From Papaver somniferum (taxonomy: Eukaryota > Streptophyta > Magnoliopsida > Ranunculales > Papaveraceae), in the NCBI RefSeq assembly GCF_003573695.1, contig NC_039364.1, positions 229,378,784 through 229,442,783 of the forward strand: DNA of 64,000 bases. Reading direction: 5' to 3'. A program made the translations under genes and the position numbers. The notes under the pieces are model-generated. The model worked only from the letters and a program-made list of their open reading frames with translations, made no database searches and was not told the DNA's origin. Every line of letters begins with the position of its first letter. The first letter of the stretch is position 1. Positions 47,789-59,153 of the stretch are shown here, one piece after another.

Positions 47789-49320
47789 GAAACCTAAACT
47801 ATAACATGGAAATCAATTTATACAAATCAAATCCGAAAAGAAACTTAACATTAAAAACTTAAGAGGAGATTATCACACCTCAAACCAATTTTTTAGTTGC
47901 GACGTAAATGCGACTTATATGAATCTAGCACAGATTTGTGTTTGAATCACCCAATTTGGATGAGTGGATGGATCTCAGATGGTTTTAGGTTTACAGGTTA
48001 GGGTTTTGTTCGAATTCGATGCGGAGAAGAAGACTCAGAGATGAAAAAAGAGGAATCTCAAATGGGTATTTTATTTGGAGTAGCAGATGAGAAAGCAGAG
48101 AAGAACATCGCTCAATTTCATGGGTTTGAGTTGGAGAGCAGAGAAGAAGAAGCAGAGATGGGTTTTCAGCAAAGAAGAAGAAGCAGTCAGAGAGAGGAAA
48201 GCCCTAATATGTTAGATTTCTAACGGGTGTAGGGTACAACTTAACGGACGTCTGTAACGTACAGTTAAGTTTTTGGTGTAAACCAAGTGTAAGTATTAAT
48301 TAGGTGTAAATACTCACATAAGTTTTGTACACCTATGTTTGCCCTAACGGTGCTATTAGCAGCCAGTTAAATATAGGGTGTAAGCAGAGTGTAATACAGT
48401 TTTTAATGCCTCAACCAATAGAGTTACGCCACTTGTCCTCTCCAGAATTACTCTGTGTGAAAGTTTTTATCTAATTTAATTTGAAGGGGGTGTCGTACTT
48501 ACCGTGCGACGTGGGATCTCATATGACTTAGTGTTCTAAAGGAGGGGAAATTTTAAGAATTTTTATTTTTTCACGGATTCTATAGTGATTGTTACATGTA
48601 GTTCTCCTTTTTATTTCCATGACTCCATGATTATGATTCGATTACATTTTTGTTTTTCTTATTTCCATCTTCATATTATCCTAAGTTTTGAATAATTTTT
48701 TGTTGGAAGATGATGTGGCCGATGCGTTGGATTACTTAACCTCCATTATGTTTATTATCTTAACTTTTGGAAAAATGAACCACTAATAATACAGATTTCC
48801 AATTTTACACATAACATAGTTGATTATTAAAGTGAATTTTGTGATTATCACTCAGTGTGAAAATTAGAATTTTCTGTGATAATCGATATTTTTTAAAACG
48901 TAATTCTTGGAAAACTATAATTTTCAGTGATAATTGTTCTTTTCCAAAACGCTATTCCCGTGAAAGTTGATATTATCACACAATTGTGAGAATTGATATT
49001 ATCACATACGTGTGAAAACTGGAATTTTCAGAGAGATTATAATTGATATTATCACATAATTATGAAAATTGGAATTTTCAAAGAGTTATTTATAAGGAAT
49101 TTGAAAGAAAAAAAGTAATTTTGGGACTTTTTACCGACAAATATCATAAGTATAAAATGAGTTATTTTAGGGATTTTCTAGGAATTATAGTTGGTAGAAA
49201 ACCGTTATTTTAAAAGAAGTATAATGAGTTATTTTAGGGAGGTTTTATAGGAACTATAGCTGGCAACGTTAATTTAGGGATTAACATTATTTCCCGGATT
49301 TTTTTGACCATTTTTCATAT
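47789..49320. other. No gene; local repeats
   Basis: 48000-48220 is AG-rich and on the minus strand resembles a CT-rich 5' leader, but no gene could be followed. 48240-48420 repeats GTGTAA/GTGTAG-type words. 48830-49110 holds a loose series of ATTATCACA..GTGAAAA..GGAATTTTC units of about 55-60 bases. Confidence 0.35.
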
Positions 49321-49528
49321 GGGAAAATTGTGCTAAGGCCCAACCCATGGATAACCCATAATATGAGGCCTTTAATTAAAAGAAGTTTAAATCTAGACCC
49401 CGAGTTATTAAGAGACATACATGCCCTTTCATATATTGTCAAGCCCCAAATTAAATAAAGTTTAAATTTAAGCCCAAAATTATTAAATCTAGGCCCAAAA
49501 TTATTAAAGTACAATGTGAATGTGTAAA

Positions 49529-52115
49529 CATGAGTTACACATACATATGATATGTGTATCCATGTGTAATTAGAAGTTACACATTAAAAAAAAATAGACA
49601 TAAAAAAGAATGCATACAAAAAAGGCATGTATTACTTTAATACTCATTTATAATAATTTCTTAGCATGTGTAACTAGAAGTTACACATGCATCTGTCTAG
49701 TGTAATTGAGAGTTACATATGCATCTATCTAGTGTAACCGAGAGTTACACATGCATTTGACTTGTGTATTCAGCGCCAACTCCAATTCCAGGGAGACCAA
49801 TACCACAAATAAGCAATTAACTTTTATGAAGTTATCGGAAACCTGAAATATAACAACAAACAAACATGAACCAGTGTCAATAGAAAAATGCGAAAGAATA
49901 TTGTTCAATATTTAGGAGAACAACAAAAAATAGTTCATAAGAATGCTTAATGTCGATAGAAATGAACATACATATGAACCAATGGCAACACAAAAATGCA
50001 AACAAATATTGTTCGATATTTAGGAGAAAAACAAATATTGCTTAATGTCGATGGCAATGAACTAGCAGTTACACATGCATCTTGTTAGTGTAAGTAGCAG
50101 TTACACAAAGAGAAATGGTCTAAAACATAAGCAACAATGTACCAAATAAATTCACTAGTAACACAACATAAGCAACATAAATGGTCTAAAACTCTAAACA
50201 CTGAAATTGAAGGGAAATTGGTGGAACCTTCAAATCTCGGTGACTACAAAAATAGATGTGTATGCAATAGTTACACATGCATATGGCATGTGTATGCAAT
50301 AGTTACACATGCAATATGCATGTGTAATCAGAAGTTACACATCCATAAAAGTTTGTGTAACTTTCATTTACACATGCGTAAGACTAGCTGATTGAGTGTT
50401 GGTTATTCTGAAGTTTAGCTATAATAACTTAGAAAATGAAAAATTAAAGTCTGTTTTCTTATACTGCTCGTGTGTGCAAAAGCTAATGTCAATAGTCTCC
50501 ACAACTGTATATCTTGTTAAGTATAGTAGCCCACTACTTAAATATCAAACTATTTTGATGTAAAAGATATCCAAGTATAAAGTAGACTCTCATACCTTAT
50601 TTTCAGTCTTGTCCAAGCCTATCATAGCCTGGTCAATTTCGAACTGCAGTGTTGGATCCGTTCCAACTAGAGCTTCAAACACCTTCTTGTTGATATTTTT
50701 AACATCTCTGCTAACACCTTTTCCAAGATATTTCCCATTGTCACCATCACGTAACTCAAGAGCCTCATACCTGAGATCAACATATGCATATAAGAATTTT
50801 CACAAAGATCTAAAAACAAATGTGCTTTTTTATTACAGGGAACATTTATAAAACCTACATTCCATAAGAAGTTCCGCTCGTAGATGCAGCTCTAATCATC
50901 CCTTTATTTGTGTAAAAGACTATAATGTGGACTCCAGAAGTTATGTTATGGAGGAATGTAAGCAGCAGATACACATACTTAAATGCATGATCAGCAATTA
51001 TCGGCGACCAAAGCAGAATCATTTAAGGTCGACTAAATGCATGATCAGCAACTATAATAACTACATCAAAATTCAAAAATGCAGAGTAAAATTCAAAATT
51101 TATCATCGCTTCAAACACATTGTTATTGAAAACACATGAGACAAAAGATATTAGAACACCATGTATTCCAACACCATAACTTCAAATGAAAATGAACAAG
51201 CTTCTCATGTCATACCACATCCATATAAACTTGTGTACCTGACATGTGTAATTATTTGTAAGGTCTGCTAATCTTAGCATGTGTAACTAAGAATTACACA
51301 TGCATATGGCTTGTGTAACTATAATTTACACATGTATCTGGCTTACGTAACTAAAAATTACACATGCATTTGGCATGTGTATTTAAGAGTTACACATGGC
51401 AGCAGACTGCGGATGAGCCGAATGTTTCATTCTATACTGTAGGAAATACAAGAAATATATGGGTCAAATGTGTAGTTAAGAGTTATAATAATGATAACTA
51501 GTGGACTCTAATTATGATTTATGCAAGAGTTTACTATTATAATAGCATACTGTTGTTCAATTGATTAACAGAATATGATGAAAAGCAACCCATACCTTGC
51601 ATGCGATCTTCTCCAGCTTCTCTTTCTCGATGTCCTGAAGCATTGAATTTCAATCACATTAGTACAAGAGAGATAACAGGAAATAAGCATACAAACCACA
51701 AATTACAGCACGACATCATGTGTAATTAAAAGTTACACAACCATTTAACTCCTGAACTTCATCACTGCAGCTCATCCTGCTGCCTTACTAGATTGCACCT
51801 GAACTTTGTAACTGCAACCTAAGCATACATCTAAGCTCACCACCAAGTCCATTCTGCAACTTCAATTGCAACCACCATCTGTTTCACTGCCTGAAATTCA
51901 GTATAGTCAACAACAAAATCTCAATCTTCTCTTCTCTGCAGCCACCAAACTGTAACAATTCTCCATGGCTTCTACTCCATCTTGCAAGTTTTCTTGGATA
52001 ATATCTGTGGTTTTACCAGCATGTGTAACTAGCAGTTACACATCCATATAGCTTGTGTAACTAGTGGTTACATATCCATATAGATTGTGTAACTTCTAGT
52101 TACACATCCATATAA
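49529..52115. repeat. Clusters of palindromic GTGTAACT/AGTTACAC units
   Basis: Roughly 16-18 units of 37-42 bases have the form GTGTAACT, 2-5 bases, AGTTACACATGCAT, then a spacer such as ATGGCTT. Clusters are at 49529-49590, 49670-49770, 50062-50112, 50254-50383, 51229-51399, 51717-51740 and 52017-52110. All lie inside the putative gene-capturing element. Confidence 0.85.
50596..50919 (-). pseudogene. Captured cytosolic enolase (ENOC-like) fragment, two exons
   Basis: Minus-strand exons 50859-50919 and 50596-50770 join at a GT..AG intron to give TNKGMIRAASTSGTSYGM followed by [18 protein letters not shown] and a segment ending [16 protein letters not shown]. This is the N-terminal domain of enolase. 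It most resembles the plant ENOC type, with the INxKxxEALxGxDPxLQ stretch. The conserved AAVPSGxSTG loop is altered to AASTSGTSYG. The enolase N-terminus and the whole barrel domain are absent. No 3' exon is found downstream. Confidence 0.75.
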
Positions 52116-52286
52116 CCTGAACTATGTATATTTCAGCATATTATGAAGCCATACCTGTAATATCTTGACTCTTAACTACCACACTGTAAAACAAGTTTCG
52201 TATCCTGTAATATCTTAACTCTTAACTACCACACTGTAAGTTCAGTATACCACACTTTAAAACAAGCTCTTAGTATGAATAATTAC

Positions 52287-52358
52287 CTTCAAAACTATAA
52301 GAGGATAAGTCACCACAGAAGCTCCTAGTTTTTCTACAGCTCCAAGAAGAAAAGTCCA
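52287..52358 (-). pseudogene. Captured mitochondrial/peroxisomal carrier exon
   Basis: A 24-codon minus-strand exon with GT..AG borders reads FLLGAVEKLGASVVTYPL and ends IVLK. This is the start of the third repeat of the mitochondrial carrier family; it best recalls the peroxisomal NAD/CoA carrier (PXN) type, where TYPLLVVK is followed by SRLQAKQ. No other carrier exon is nearby. Confidence 0.65.
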
Positions 52359-52475
52359 CTGTATCACATAATAACAACATTAGGCTCTGAAGTCAAGTTG
52401 AACTAGCCCAACCACAAAGATGATTTATTATCCAAGTGTCATAACACAAACATATTTAGGAAGTTGTACACTTAC

Positions 52476-52620
52476 CTTTATCTCTGTAGCAGAGTTAAAA
52501 TCATTGAAATTCAATTGTTTCTCCAAATCAGAGTTGTTTTCACTTGCAAATGTGAAACCTAGCTTCAGCAACATCTGCTCCTCCTTCACCCTATTAAGCA
52601 AAGACTTAATAAGTTTCATT
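52476..52620 (-). pseudogene. Unrecognised captured exon
   Basis: A 145-base open stretch with a good acceptor (TTTCAG) and donor (AAGGTAAGT) reads KLIKSLLNRVKEEQMLLKLG and ends FNDFNSATEIK. The source gene is unknown. A smaller exon-like piece at about 51597-51637 (DIEKEKLEKIACK) and a possible first exon near 53150-53212 (MEDEEDQLHLKIHLQNQ) lie on the same strand. Confidence 0.4.
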
Positions 52621-53738
52621 CTGAAATGAGCATTATGTATCATTTTTTATAACAGATATTAGCTGATGACAAATAAAAAATTCGATTAGATATATAATCT
52701 AAGTCTTGAAAACGTATTTCATCTTGTTGTTTAACTTTGAAGAACTAAAACAAATCTGGATCGAACTTAAAACAATCAATCAATAACAGACAACGCTAAA
52801 CATGAACTCAAATTAGTTCGAAAATCAAAGTAAATAAAATTCGTATCAAATAGATGGGTAAAAGAGATAATGATTCACTGATTTCGAATCTAAAAACAAA
52901 AATTCGATCAAGATAAGAGATTAAACTATAGATCGAACTTTGTTCAAGAACCCTAAAAAATTTCTTATAATTTTTCTTGTTTTTTTTAGTGATTTTCTCT
53001 CAAAAGTATGATTAAGGTGAGATTATAACTAAATTACTCCAAAAATCAAACTTTCAAGAACAAATACAGATTGATATTTGCTTGAATCACTTCGAAAATC
53101 AAAATATAAAATTCGTAACAACAAATGAAACTTATCTGCAGGTCAATTTGATTCTGTAGATGAATCTTCAGGTGTAGCTGATCTTCTTCATCTTCCATAT
53201 GATCTCTCTTTATCAGATGCTATTGATCTTCGTAACAACTGAGACTACAGAGGAATCGATGGAGAAGATGAAAAACGGTGAGATAAAACCCTAAAACTTC
53301 TTCATCTTTGTTGCAGTGGAAGATCTAAAATAAGAAGATGAAAATGAATCTCATAAGAACCCTAGAATTTTTTTTCTCTGCAACCGAGAGAGATAAGATG
53401 AGAGAGAAAGAAAATTGGAAAAATGAAAAAATCTACTGATATTCCTCTTGTATTTATTGAAAAGGGTAGTTTTGTCAATATCAAAATACATTATATAAAA
53501 TTATGGGCCGGATCTGAAGAGAATTTGATATATCGGGCCTAGCAATATCATTTTCCTAAAGTATGGAGTTGACCATGAAAGATCCATTTTATGGGGCTTC
53601 TATATATTGAACCTATATAGTAGGGGGTTCTAGTATTTTTCACTTTTCATATTACATAATAATTACTTTTCATTATTATTTAAAATCTAAAAAAATCAAA
53701 AATTTATATCTCCTAAAGGTTATTCGTGTAATCTAGTA

Positions 53739-54088
53739 CTCCCTCCGTCCCTAATAAGATGACCTACTTGGTTTTAAACTTTGTCCCATAAATAGATGAC
53801 CTACTTCACTAATCAAGGGATATTTCTAAAACTACCCTTTTAATTGATTATTTTTTCTATAAAAAATATGTATTGATAGCCATGTTTATATTCGTTGCGT
53901 AGGTGTTTTAAAATGCTTTTCAACGGTATAAAGTTTATAAAAAACCGTGGTATAGTTTAAGAGATAAATCGTTTCTAAATTTTATTAATTATTGCCCATA
54001 AGGGTATAATTGTAAAAAATAGTTAAATATACTCCACTTTCTTCCTTGCCTTAAAATTTGTGCAAACTACAACCAGGTCATCAGGGAG
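53739..54088. mobile_element. Stowaway-type MITE, 350 bp
   Basis: Termini are CTCCCTCCGTCCCTAATAAG and, on the opposite strand, CTCCCTGATGACCTGG. A TA target duplication is at 53737-53738 and 54089-54090. The CTCCCTCCGTCCC start is characteristic of Stowaway (Tc1/mariner) MITEs. Confidence 0.85.
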
Positions 54089-55670
54089 TATTAATTAATA
54101 ATATGATTTCAGATGATTTTCCTCTGTTGTGGCTAAAAGCTGAATCAAGCTCTCTTCTTAGAGCTTCTAGCCCCACTTAAAATATTTAGACCAATAGTAA
54201 TCTTTGGTTTTCCACGCCACCAATTTTTGGTATTTTCAGCCCCAATTCTCTCTTTATGCCGGTAGTGTTAAACCTAGCTGGTAAATACAGAGTAAACCCC
54301 CAGATTAATCTATCGCCTCTTTCATCGCCTGTTCTCCTTCTTGAACCTATTTTACGATGTAATTATTGTTTCATACCCAACTCATTCTTCAATCAGAATT
54401 GTTCCTCTGTTTTTTATTGCAGGATAATCAATAACAAAATCAAAAAAGAAATTTAATAATCCCGTATTGTTGTAAATACTCTTTTTGATTTTGCTATTTT
54501 TGGTGAAATCAAACCTTAATTTTTTTTTTTACATCTTCATCTATGGCTAAAGTTCTTCCATCGAGATTATTTGTTCTTCAGATTACATAGGTTATAAATC
54601 CTGAAATCTTAAGATCATTTTATTAATTCTTATAGTTCTTTCTGTATTTACATTAGTTATTTATGTTACCAGAAAACCCTAATTTATAATGGGTTCGTTC
54701 TGCTTGCCATGGTCAAAGATCGTGTGGCACCTAAAACAGTAGCAGTCGTAAGACCTTGCTCTGATTTTTGGAATTGATTTGTATATTAGCGAAGGGGGAA
54801 CAAATTGAGACTATCCACCATAGCTTTGTGGTGCAATTTTTTTTATCTCTCTCTAGCAACCTACTGCAAAAAATTCTTAAGTATTTTTCTAAAGTATACT
54901 TATTTCTTTTTGATTTGATTTTTGAGCTTAATAGATATTTATTGCTCTTTATTAGGTGGAATCTCTTGAATAAATCTTCAAGTTTATGTTATTTACTTCC
55001 TAAGAAGCAAAAACTCTAAGTTGTTACTGTTTTGTTTAGTATTCTTCCTTTGTTAGTTAACCATTCTTTTTGAATAACCAGTTGTTGTTTTCTGATTGTA
55101 GGACTAATTGAAGAACTTGGGGTGGGTTATAATCTGATATAGATCGATATGGAGAAAGTGATCTAAACCCTGAAATATCAGTGAAGAGTAATGCATTTAA
55201 TCTTCAGGAACTTGCTGATGAGTTAGAGGTTGGTTCAAAATCTGACAATAGGTACCAAATTTACTATTTCTGTCTTAATTCTTGATTCAATTTTTTTAAT
55301 TTTAAGTGTTATGGTTGCAACACGCTTAGTCCTGCATAGGCACCGTCATTTGTTGAACATCCAAATCCGAATCATCAAATGGATGTAAGAAACACACTCG
55401 GTACTGTAACTTTTACCTGCAAACATCATATGTTGATTAGTCCTGTAACAAGTATAGCGTCGTTACAATATTTAAACCGACACAAATTAACGAATGTCAT
55501 GTACAACAGAAGTATATCTTATAAAAGTTCACATACAACGTAAGACCATATTTTTACCTTTTGCGTTGCTTCGTACCAAATGTGCCCAATGTAAACATCA
55601 TTATATTCTAAGCCATTGCCAGAACGTTACTTACTGATACTGGGTGGTGCTATATATCATGCCTGAATGC
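54089..55670. other. Helitron interior, no intact gene
   Basis: AT-rich. 54700-54770 (ATGGTCAAAGATCGTGTGGC on) could be a first exon of the RPA1-like gene below, but the frame does not continue. Other ORFs have no family. Confidence 0.3.
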
Positions 55671-55920
55671 AGCTAGAAGGTTGTCACGGATGAGGGTGAT
55701 TACCGGTGCACCAAATGCGAAATAAAAGCTTCTGGTCCCATGCCCAGGTAATGTTGTCACTCAGATGCTCTTATTTTGTGTCTTTTTCCATAGGCTTCCA
55801 TCACACACAAAATTGACCCCTGCTGATCATTTCTGTCATAGGTTCTATTCCAGCTTAAGGTTGGAGATAAAACTGGATGCATTGTGTTCGTTGCTCTGGA
55901 CATAGAAGTCCAGAAATCAT
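55671..55920 (+). pseudogene. RPA1-like zinc-finger/OB-fold fragment, frameshifted
   Basis: One exon (about 55671-55747) reads KVVTDEGDYRCTKCEIKASG, a CxxC half of the replication protein A large-subunit zinc ribbon. After a GT..AG intron, 55850-55920 reads FQLKVGDKTGCIVFVALDIE, the following OB-fold strands. The junction is out of frame by one base. RPA1-like genes are regular cargo of plant Helitrons. 56495-56590 may be a further decayed exon. Confidence 0.6.
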
Positions 55921-56973
55921 AAACCACGTAGCCACAGAGCTGTAATTGTTGAAGAGGTATTCTGGTTCAAAACCTATGCGTTTCCTTTATAGAAAATCAT
56001 ACGAAGTTGACACAAACACTGGGAATTGTAACAAAAAACTTCGCATATCGAAAAACTAAGACCAAACTGTGTTTGTATATTTTCAATTGCGGAAATAACT
56101 TCAAATTTTTTATTTTCTACCGACTTGGAAATTATAAACTGCTTGAATTTTTCTAAATACGCATTTGAATTTTTTCGGTATATGTATTTTTTGATCGTTA
56201 CCCAAGTTATAATCAGATTCTTACTGTTTCAGTTCTTACTTTTTTATCATAATGTGGTACTACTCTCAAAAGTATCGTCTTTGCTTCAACTGATTTATAA
56301 TGTTTGTCATCTGGTGTGCATAAAAAAAATTTATGCTTACAATAGGCAGTCCTGTCATTTTCATGAACTGAAGGGATGCAAAAGCACAAGGCGCAGGCAG
56401 GCGACCACACGTTTCAGTGAGCTGAAGACAGGAGGCAATGGAAGATCACTGAACAAAGGGTAGAAAGCAAATGACATTTTTGTTGTTGTTGCAGGTGCTA
56501 CGTTCAAGTAGGAATGAAGCACTTGCAGAGGATAATTTGCATTTGAAAGCATTGGGCATGGCGAACATTTGCAGCCTATAGAAAACTAATTGAAAGTTTT
56601 GAAGAGAATACTTTCACCCTTTACGATGTTGTTCCTGAAAGTGACCTATTTGGATTGTAAATGGAGTAGCAAAGTTGATGAGGATAAAGATATTGCGGTG
56701 ATACGGGATTGTTAGCTTCGATTTGTGTTCTAGAATTGACCATTGAACATAGTTACTGCATTGTTTGTTTGTTTTTTGAGATTTTTTTTTTTTGTGGATT
56801 TTTTTTTTTTTCAATATCCGAATATTCGTCAAAGTCAAATTTATAATGTTGGATACGATTATATTAGCACTTCTGTGAGTTTGAAGAAACTCAGACCCGT
56901 TTAGTGACCTCTGCCAATAAAATTATTATGTAAGCTAATAGTAGTACTTGGATATTTGGGACAACATATTTAT
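55921..56973. other. Helitron 3' interior, no gene seen
   Basis: The ORF at 56125-56463 lacks any family. Long T-runs lie at 56780-56812. Confidence 0.35.
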
Positions 56974-57235
56974 GCCCGTGCAAAGCACGGGCTCAACAAC
57001 TAGTATTGCTAATCTCTGTTAGAGTGTTGCCAGATGATTTAATGTGATCTCGTTAATCACGCTAACATGATATTTTTGATTATCGAAGAGAATCATATAT
57101 ATATATATGATCGATGGGCTATCAATTTCCTAACCTGCCCGACAGTCCCAAAGATTTAGAAATTCTGAAAATCTAAAATTATTTGGGTAAATTATAGAAA
57201 GCAAAATAATAATATCATTGAGAGATTTTGTGTTT

Positions 57236-57640
57236 AACCATATTTTTGATTCGGTGTGATTTGGCTTCGCCTCGTTCCGTTGTGCATTTTTGATTTGGTG
57301 TCGCGGGGCTTCACCCCGCCACGTCACGATGCATTTTTAATTTGGTGTGGTTCGGTTTCGTCTTGTCCCGTCTCTTAGAATTTTGATTTGGTGTGGCTCG
57401 ACTTCACTTCGCCCCGTTCCGATGCATTTTTGATTTGGAGTCGCACGGCTTCGCCTCGCCCCGTTGCTATGCATTTTTTATTTGGTGTGGCTTGGCTTCG
57501 CCTCGTCCTGTCACAATGCATTTTTTAATTGGTGTGGCTTGGCTTCACCTCGCCCCGTCACGATGCATTATTTTTTTAATTTGGTGTCGCGCGGCTTCGC
57601 ATTGTCCCGTCCTAGTTCATTTTGATTTTGGTGTCTCGTC
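57236..57640 (+). repeat. Minisatellite, about 8.5 units of ~47 bp
   Basis: Units read like ATTTTTGATTTGGTGTGGCT followed by CGGCTTCGCCTCGCCCCGT and CACGATGC. This is the same family as 41585-41825, and the ORF 57393-57647 is a by-product. Confidence 0.85.
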
Positions 57641-57772
57641 ATTTTGATACAGTAAAAAAACAAAGTGACTAACCAATTAGACATGCATATACTGTTATGT
57701 CTAACTACTTGAAGGCATTCTCAAGAATGTTCCATAACCAAGGAAGGGACTTATACTCTCGCTTTGCCTTGT

Positions 57773-57892
57773 CATAGACTATGTTGTAAAAGGTGAGGGC
57801 CTTTGGGGCTTAAGCGCTAAAGGCCCACCAGGCATAGACTATGTTGTAAAAGGTGAGGGTCTTTGGGGCTTAAGCGCTAAAGGCCCACTAGG
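57773..57892. repeat. 60-bp tandem duplication
   Basis: 57773-57832 and 57833-57892 differ at two or three positions. The unit contains CTTAAGCGCTAAAGGCCCAC. Confidence 0.9.
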
Positions 57893-57927
57893 CGTTAAAG
57901 TATCGCCTAGGAGAAAGGCGCTAAGGA

Positions 57928-58450
57928 TAGGGGTGAGCATTTGGCGCGTAATCCGCGGATTTAATCGGGACCAACCGTTCATTTGCGGGTGGATGTCCGG
58001 ACCGTTCGTTAATGGGTTGGATGCAGATGGAATTTTTGAAATCCAACGGACAACGTATCGGGTCCGGATGTAACCTTCAAAATCCGTTGGACATCCATAT
58101 CCGTTAAATTAAGGCCATTTATATAGTTCTAGAAAATACTATGGATCATTTAGGAATTTTTAAGATGTTTGCTTGGGGTGTTGTACATGGCATATTTATA
58201 TTTGTATACATATATAAGATATGTAGGTTTTATAAGGAGTCATTTGTGTCAGCTTATTTTCTTTACTATAAATTTTAACTAAAACAAATCCATTGGATTA
58301 TCCGCATCCAATCCATTCATTCGTGCATCCATTGGATGCAAATCCGTTGGATATGGATTGGATGCGGATGCCAAATTTGAAATCCGTAGTGCAATGGATT
58401 GGATGCGGATGAGGCGAAAACCGGTCCATACCGGCCCATGCTCACCCCTA
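57928..58450. mobile_element. hAT-type MITE, 523 bp
   Basis: The termini TAGGGGTGAGCAT and ATGCTCACCCCTA are perfect inverted repeats. GCTAAGGA (57920-57927) and GCTAAGGC (58451-58458) form an 8-bp target duplication with one mismatch, as for the hAT superfamily. The interior is rich in inverted ATCCGTTGGAT-type words and has no ORF of interest. Confidence 0.8.
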
Positions 58451-58783
58451 GCTAAGGCACTATAATATGACTGAAGTTTGAGTTTTTTAAATTTTCCTCC
58501 ACGCCTAGGCGCACATAATACAACATAGGTCACAGATAATGTGATACACAACTTAATGGTTATGGATAGACGACCTCCACTAAACTTTTACAATCAGGTA
58601 AATGTACACTTGTTTACCTCCCCTCCTTGCTGGTCTTGACATTTACCTAGCTCAGTACCTTGTGTTGCTCCGATAGTAATTCAAGCAGTGAAGCATACAT
58701 CAAATGAATGGATTCTAGACAATCATAAGCTCAAATTCATACGTATTTTTTCATCGATGACTAAATACCGCCTACACCACTTA

Positions 58784-59153
58784 GAGCTTTTCCAATGGCA
58801 TGTATGTGGAGATAAATGTCAAAATCCACTTAAAATGCATATCCATTTTCTCTAAAATCATTCTCCAAATCAATGTATGCATGACATTGTCTACCATCCT
58901 AGTCAGCTTTTTTTAATTAAAAATATATTTTATTTACTAAAATTAATTCTAATACAATAAATAATTATTTTTAGATCTAATAAAATCTTATAATTACTAA
59001 ACATAAAATTTACATTTAATAAAAAAATGATCACAAACAACACCATTGGAGATGAATAACTTTTTTCACTTAAATTTAAGGAAAATTTAAAATAAAGATG
59101 TCTTGTTTTTGTTGCCACATAGGAAATACATACAAGAACCGTAGGAGAAGCTC
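58784..59153. mobile_element. PIF/Harbinger (Tourist-like) MITE, 370 bp
   Basis: Termini are GAGCTTTTCCAATGGCATG and, on the opposite strand, GAGCTTCTCCTACGGTTCTTG. TTA flanks both sides (58781-58783 and 59154-59156). TTA duplications are typical of PIF/Harbinger. Confidence 0.7.

Larger units (their letters stand above)
49321..53560 (-). mobile_element. Probable gene-capturing DNA transposon (Pack-MULE-like)
   Basis: The ends read GGGAAAATTGTGCTAAGGCCC on the plus strand near 49321 and AGGAAAATGATATTGCTAGG on the minus strand near 53560, degenerate terminal inverted repeats. I found no convincing 9-bp target duplication, so the borders are approximate. On the minus strand there is a CT-rich leader (about 53400-53230), then a series of small exons with GT..AG borders that come from unrelated host genes. 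The interior also carries the GTGTAACT/AGTTACAC palindrome clusters. A Helitron or an ordinary decayed gene are alternatives. Confidence 0.45.
53600..57003 (+). mobile_element. Helitron; 3' end clear, 5' end uncertain
   Basis: The 3' terminus is textbook. A perfect stem GCCCGTGC, loop AAA, GCACGGGC (56974-56992) is followed 11 bases later by CTAG (57000-57003) and then T, as for rolling-circle insertions between A and T. The element carries an RPA1-like fragment, consistent with plant Helitrons. A candidate 5' end is TCTATATATTGAAC near 53601, but the preceding base is T rather than A, so the start is only a guess. Confidence 0.6.

Noticed and set aside
49529..52115. CRISPR-like look of regularly spaced palindromic repeats
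   Set aside because: The genome is eukaryotic, units are degenerate, spacers are partly repeated and no cas genes exist.
57393..57647. 84-codon ORF in the 57-kb minisatellite
   Set aside because: Its repetitive peptide simply follows the 47-bp DNA repeat.
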